From Anisodus tanguticus (lineage: Eukaryota; Streptophyta; Magnoliopsida; Solanales; Solanaceae), in assembly GCA_034509755.1 (NCBI GenBank), contig CM067555.1, positions 19,976,142 to 20,040,141 of the forward strand: a stretch of 64,000 nucleotides of DNA, in the 5' to 3' direction. Under the pieces are notes generated by a model. That model was given only the letters and a program-made list of their open reading frames with translations. It made no database searches and was not told where the DNA came from. The position numbers were made by a program, and so were the translations under genes. This document shows, piece after piece, positions 58,562-64,000 of the stretch. Positions within the stretch are counted from its first letter, which is position 1. Every line of letters starts with the position of its first letter.

Positions 58562-60912
58562 TCAAGAACCACAGCAACCTGATTTTTGGGCGCCTTGAGA
58601 AGTTCCGGCTCCCTGGTCCGGTTGATTTATTCTGATGGTCTGAGGCTGCAAAATTATGAATGCACGAGTCAATGCGCTAAATATTCAACGTCTATGAAAT
58701 GGAAGAAGATAACAACGTGCAACAGTTTTTTTTTATAATTCATGGAGCAGAGTATTAGAGTCATGAAAGATTCAAAGTGGAAAAGGAGGACGGAATGCAA
58801 CAAAGACTGAATCATGTACACCTATAGGAACCTGAAGGGAAGTTATCTTGTAATTGGGAAACAGGAAAAACAGAAATTTAACTAATTAGTGTCCCCTTCC
58901 AATTTTTCACTTAGTTGTTTTAAAAGGAAAGTAATCTTTGCCCGGCGTTTTCATACATCAACATTTCAACCTCAAGCTTTGTCTTGTCAAAAGTAAATCA
59001 ATAGGAATATCAATCATCTCTCATTTCCATGTAATTTTCAGCATTCAAACTTGTCAGCAAGCACTAAGTATGCACCACTTTAAATGAACTTGGTCTGGAA
59101 AATAATACCTCAGACTTTGAGTCAGATTCGGAAAGCCTTTGCTTTATATCCTGACCAATGGAAAAGAAAACCTCCTCAACATTCATATTTGTCTTGGCAC
59201 TCTGCATGAAATATTACTAGGATCTAAGGAGAATTGCTATTGTAAATAATTACAATGCTGGCAAACAGTTATACTTACAGTTTCAAAGAATTTAGTGCCA
59301 TATTCATCAGCTAGTGCTTGACCCTTGGATGTAGGAACGGCCTAGAGAAAAGGTTTATATCAACTCAGTCGTCCAATAGCTATACATAGTATGTATACAA
59401 CAACATACATAGATCAGCTGAAAAAAGGAGCTAGAGATTGAGAGAGAACCCTTTTGCTTTCATCCATGTCAACCTTGTTGCCAACCAAAATTTTATTGAC
59501 ATTGTCGGAAGCATGTTGTTCAATGTTTCGTATCCAGTTCCTGATGTCTAAACATGTGCACAAAGTTAGTTTTGAACTGACCAACAGAAGTGTACATTAT
59601 TCTAGCTTATGAGAAAAATGAATAGCTTCTCCATAATATTAAATACACCGCTTCATTCAACTGCTTCATTATAAAGTAGAGGGGCAGAGTACAAGTTATA
59701 AAAGTAGAAGATATAGTTTCTTTGGCAAATGCCTGATTAGAAGGGATTGGAAGAGGGAGATTCCCTTGTCAAGACCTCAAACATGTGGTTATACCCGTAG
59801 AAGTCAACCCGTCATTTAATAAGTAAAAAGAACCACTCCTAAATTGACATAACAAAAAGTTAAAATTCCTTTTCCCCAGTAACGTAGGAACTTACTGTTA
59901 AAAGATGACTCATCAGTTACATCATAAACCAGCAATATACCCATGGCTCCACGGTAGTAAGCTGCAAAGCAGTAGAATTACTAAAATGTGAAGTTGACAC
60001 ATTAATGCCGCAGAACAGAGTATTGACTTGGTCTATGTTTGCCCAAAAGAAAAATCATGACCGGATAGCAAGAAGAAATGAAGCACAGCATATTACACCC
60101 ACAAGCTTACCAGTTGTAATTGTTCGGAACCGCTCCTGACCAGCAGTATCCCAGATTTGCAGTTTGATTCGTTTACCATCAAGCTATATGGTCCTTATCT
60201 TGAAGTCAATACTGTGAAAGAAAACTTTGCATCAGAAAAGGTTTCCCGAAAAGTAAATACATAGGTAAATAATAATTTTTCGTGTAACAATGTTTTTACA
60301 ATCTCTTGAAAGTTGAAACCACTGTCGTCAACTTTCATAATCTACATTCCTAGTTAAGAGGTTATGTACTTTACGTAATAAACATTACCTTGTAAGAAAC
60401 CTTGCCTTCTTATTTGATAGAACGAGAAACCTTCTTTTTAACAGGTAATGTGGTAAAATAAGATATCTTTCTTATCGGTATTCAATATTTTCCTCATTTT
60501 GATCAATTTATGTTTGTATTTCTTGATCACCTTTGAATTACAAGTGCTAAGACAAAAACAAAAGAGCATAATATAAGGGCATGTGGTGGTAGCGGTGGTA
60601 GAAGCAGCATTTTTTTATTCACATTTTCATAATGTAAACTCAAGTTAAGAGGTCCGTGCTACTTTTCCATAAGAACTTATTATCTTATCAAATTCCTTGT
60701 TCGTCTATCCTCTGATTACATTTGAGTTACAAGTGCTTTAAGAAAAACACCAAAGAAGAAGATGATGACCAAATAATACAATACTGATGATGATAAGTGA
60801 TAATGACAATGTTGTCCTTAAAAAGTAGAAGATGATTACCCAATAGTTGTGATAAAACTGGTCGTAAAGGAGCCATCTGAGAAACGTAAAAGAAGGCAAC
60901 TCTTACCCACAC
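58562..60912 (-). pseudogene. Rab8/RABE-like small GTPase gene, 5' exon absent, in-frame TAG
   Basis: The seven minus-strand exons are 60840-60912, 60111-60211, 59896-59961, 59450-59547, 59279-59341, 59109-59201 and 58562-58645, with GT-AG borders in consistent phase. They encode most of a Rab: end of the P-loop ([16 protein letters not shown]), switch I ([13 protein letters not shown]), switch II (WDTAGQERF), NKVD, ETSAKTN and a geranylgeranyl CC end (GCCGS). Rab8/RABE proteins direct Golgi-to-plasma-membrane vesicles. Exon 60111-60211 has TAG at 60184-60186, where the family has GAG (Glu, in TIELDGK). The first exon, about 25 codons, is not found up to 64000. Everything else is strongly conserved, so the gene decayed recently, or the stop is a sequence error. 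Confidence 0.88.
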
Positions 60913-61940
60913 CTGAAAATTTAAAAAGAAACTATTATATCATCATTCATTCAGGACTAAACAGTTAATAGAAAAGTTCGACATATTAGTGGGAAAAAAT
61001 GAACAATCTGTTGAAAAAAAATTAAACAGCTATTGAGCTTAATTTGGCAGGTACTGATATACAAAATGACATGGTAATGCTCTTGATACTGTGCTGTGAG
61101 AAATATTAGAAAGTGAAAGCAAATGAATAGTGCTGAAAATTTCACCAATTTTGTTGATGTGTCCATTTTAAAGTTGCTGAGCATGCTGGCACAAAGATTG
61201 ACACAATCATCTGCTCCAGCAGTTCTGCTACAGCGTACCTAAAATGTATTCCTAGATTCTAACTACTAGTCCAAAATCTCATAGATTCTCATTCAACTTG
61301 TAATTATATTTTGCAGACATTTGACTGTCAGCATTTTTCACTATAGAATCCATATATAACCATATGCATCATCCATTTTACTCTTCCCATCCCTCTCCCC
61401 ATAGCAGGGGCGAGCGGCACCTGTGCAGGTTGACCTGATTACAACTTGTTAAAGCATTTGGTCATGCCATTCAGTCTCACCTCCTTCACCAGTGCACATT
61501 CAGACACAGTCATGCTTATTGACAAACCATCATCTTCGAAAACGTATTTGCTCCACTCAAACCCACACCTCATTTATATTGAGTTGTCATCGCTTGCTTT
61601 CACGGTACTATGCATTTTTTCCTAGTTTCATTTCTTTATTCCCGCATCTACTATAGCATTGTCCAATCTAGGGTGGAGAGAGGCAACAGTCAATAAGATT
61701 TGTCTGACTGTCCAGAGGAACTTTCATTTTTTTAATCAGGTGAAGTAAGATTTATAAGAATCTGTACCAAGATGGTACTTTGAGGAGTACAAAACCGTAA
61801 AAGTTTTACAGTTCCAACACTAATTCCTCAAACCATAAAAAAAAAAAAGTACGTCATATTCTCAATTTTACAGCCCTTACACCAAAAGCATAAATTTTAT
61901 AAACAAATATGTTTTACATATGAAATATGGTCTTTCTTCC
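60913..61940. other. Intron 1 or flank of Rab gene
   Basis: No Rab first exon (…LLLIGDSG) was recognised on minus. Some pyrimidine-rich and AT-rich DNA, no gene. Confidence 0.4.
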
Positions 61941-61949
61941 CCTCAAAAC

Positions 61950-62730
61950 ATCTTTTGTTTCATTCAAGCCAAACAGTCCATAAAATGCATAATGGGACAG
62001 CTTTCTAAAATGCCTTCAAAATCCTGCAAATACTCTGTCCCAGCCAGCCACTCAGCATGTTTTTAACCTCCATTGGCATGACCAATTAACTCCAAATAGG
62101 TTCAGGAGCAGTTACCAAATATGCAAAAGTTGGCTGCAATAAAGGAACAGAAGAATAATATTTCCCATGGAGTTCTCACAGAAGAAGCACCGAATACATA
62201 GAGAAACCACTCTTTCGGAGTCTATCACGAGTCAAACAGGCATCCTTAGCTGCTATCCAACCAAGCAAGCAAATTTAGGAGGTACATAGGTCTTCCAGAT
62301 CAATTCCCAAGGCCAGCTCAAATCCCAGCAGCCTGTTTTTTTTGGGGTAAATTAGTAGTATAACTTTTAACAGAGAACTCTTCATTCTTGCTAACCAACC
62401 AGACAAGTGATCCTTCCTGCCTGAGTCTATAGAGACAGATTGTAACAGCACCATTAGAAGGCTGAACTCCTCTGTTTCCCAGTCATTTTGTCTTCTTCTA
62501 AGAAATAAATGTCATCCAGTGTTAGAGAAACATTCAGCAACTGTGCTGTCTTTATTTATGGCAAAACTATACATAGAAGGAAAATCATTTTTAAGCACCC
62601 CAATATTCATCCAATGATCTAGCCAAAATCTTGTATGACTCCCATCACCCATCTTTAACTTGGTAAATGACTGATATATGCGACAAATTGACTCGCCAAT
62701 TAACCCTAACATCAACATGTTACCAAGACA
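61950..62730 (-). mobile_element. LINE ORF2 C-terminal remnant (zf-RVT region)
   Basis: Minus strand 62512-62718 has KMGDGSHTRFWLDHW, then LKNDFPSMYSFAINKDSTVAE, and about 62230-62300 has KFACLVWIAAKDACLTRDRL. This is followed near 61970-62080 by a CILWTVWLE-type end. These are conserved blocks of the zf-RVT region downstream of plant LINE reverse transcriptases. Many stops. The reverse transcriptase is absent. Confidence 0.65.
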
Positions 62731-62764
62731 TGGGGACCTTTAGCAAATCCACACCGTTATAACT

Positions 62765-63150
62765 TGTAAGTAAATTAGTCAGGCTAGTCAAATTAACTTA
62801 TTATTTTTTATAATGTTTTGTTTTTTGATAATGAAAATTAACTTATTATTAATGTAGTTATTACCTGTTTGTTCATAGATATTTTTTAAAATTTTGAAAT
62901 AATATTTGAAGATTATTTCACAAGTGTTTGTTTATCAAATTGACCCATTAATTATTTCAACTTTACTTGAAATATGGAATTTGAAGGTTGAAAAATAAAT
63001 TTTAGAAGTTATCAAGTTTTCACTCACAGAACTTCAACTGTGTTTTCATGTCCAAACGTAACTTCAACTTTCAAACACCATTTCTCAATTTAACTTCAAA
63101 TACTACTTTTTTTCAAATATCAACCAATTCATGTCCAAACGCCTACCAAT
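62765..63150. mobile_element. Possible MITE remnant
   Basis: Contains cctgtttgttcatag and a right end with catgtccaaacgcc, plus many cttcaa/ttgaag words that are inversely arranged, typical of hAT-like MITEs named for the ATGTCCAAACGC end. No duplication was defined. Confidence 0.3.
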
Positions 63151-63599
63151 ACTGTTGCTAGACAATTTTTGCGAGATCCCTGTAATATCACCAGATGCAA
63201 TGGTCCGCATCTTAGATATGTCAAGAATAATATGTTTCAGGTACGTCTATACCAAAATAGAGAAAATGCTGAAGTTATCAAGCATGCAGATCCAATTTAG
63301 GACATCCGACATCCATCTAATAGCCAGTGTGCAATCAAAGTAACGTATAATGATTAGTATAAACTTGATCTCTTGGAAAAACAGGAAGTCGGATGCAGTT
63401 GACATATCACGTGCAAAAGTTAAGAACATAGCTATGGCCTTCACATACTGTGCACTTATGTTTGGTTTAAACTTTAAACAATTGCTTGAGTAGTCAAAGT
63501 TTGAAGAAGTAGAATAAAACCTTTACTTAACCATGAAAATCAAAGTTCTTTGATAATCAGATGGCAATACATCTTGTATTTAATCCAGTATTACATGAG

Positions 63600-63990
63600 A
63601 AATCCAAATACAATGATATTGATTGACAGTCTATTAGTGCAAAAATATTGTCCGAACTTGCATCTACCAGATTTGGAACCACTAGTTCATTGACATGTTG
63701 TTTACTCCATCTTGAGGGGGAGCCTTACAACATGTCTAGATTCATCAATACTGAGTAGCAGAACGTTACAAGATATTTTATAGAATATTGTGCAGAATTT
63801 TACATAAGATCCCCAAAAATAAGGAAACTCGCCTTATTGTAGAGTCCCAAAATTATATATAAAAGTTCATCTATATATTAAATAGTTCATTACTAGCGCC
63901 TTTTCTTATTTCTTCATGTTTTACAAGCTCAGTCAGTTTGCACCTACACTTTGACAAAGATTTTTTAGTCCACTTCTGAGTCAATTAAGA
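63600..63990 (+). mobile_element. Copia 3' end: polypurine tract and LTR fragment
   Basis: The words ccatcttgagggggagcc at 63709-63726 look like a copia polypurine tract. They are followed by LTR-like DNA with atattttatagaatattgtg and a promoter-like ttatatataaaagttcatctatatatta (about 63852-63880). Only the right end of an element is present, with no readable pol. The LTR end is not resolved within the window. Confidence 0.5.
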
Positions 63991-64000
63991 AGGAGCTACC

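Overview
This is a nuclear plant DNA window, almost certainly from Solanaceae. The evidence is the intron/exon structure of the genes, several Solanaceae-type (TS/SolS) SINEs, Ty3-gypsy LTRs beginning TGTAACGACCC, TRIM-like LTRs with a tRNA-Met-type primer site, and a Ulp1/DUF1985 Mutator-type element. I cannot name the genus. Nothing prokaryotic, organellar or viral is visible; I found no tRNA, rRNA or CRISPR array.

Genes are sparse. There are four host loci: (1) the last exon of an unrecognised coiled-coil gene at 564-729 (+); (2) a four-exon gene encoding a Tify-binding-domain (TDBD) protein of 563 residues, CDS 24072-26006 (+), with a 1.8 kb 5'UTR intron; (3) a seven-exon WAT1-related (EamA) transporter of 378 residues at 27524-29546 (-), convergent with the TDBD gene; (4) a Rab8/RABE-like small GTPase at 58562-60912 (-), whose first exon is outside the window or lost and whose third exon carries an in-frame TAG. 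Genes 2 and 3 look intact by splice sites and reading frame.

The rest is layered transposable elements. 925-10125: gypsy LTR material, including a three-level nest (a MITE with 9-bp target duplication, holding a long gypsy LTR, holding a hAT-type element with 8-bp target duplication), then a 5'-truncated gypsy element on the minus strand. 10370-12675: a decayed LINE. 12700-21200: remains of a Ulp1-carrying Mutator-like element. It has a broken DUF1985/Ulp1 gene on plus, the zinc-knuckle end of a MULE-type transposase on minus, a roughly 172-bp tandem array of about 13 units between them, and clusters of the palindrome GTTGTTGCAACAAC on both sides, some folding into long hairpins. 32831-33924: a clean solo LTR. 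36702-41278: a nearly complete young copia element. 41799-49286: an unusual A-B-C-B'-A' duplication around a minus-strand LTR element. 51100-56060: a minus-strand Tnt1/Tork-like copia element inserted in an older repeat. 60913-64000: intron 1 or flank of the Rab gene, filled with LINE, MITE and copia remains.

The best candidates for follow-up are the Ulp1-MULE with its embedded satellite and palindromes, the A-B-C-B'-A' structure whose two copies differ mostly at CAG/CTG versus CG sites, and the nonsense codon in the Rab gene.
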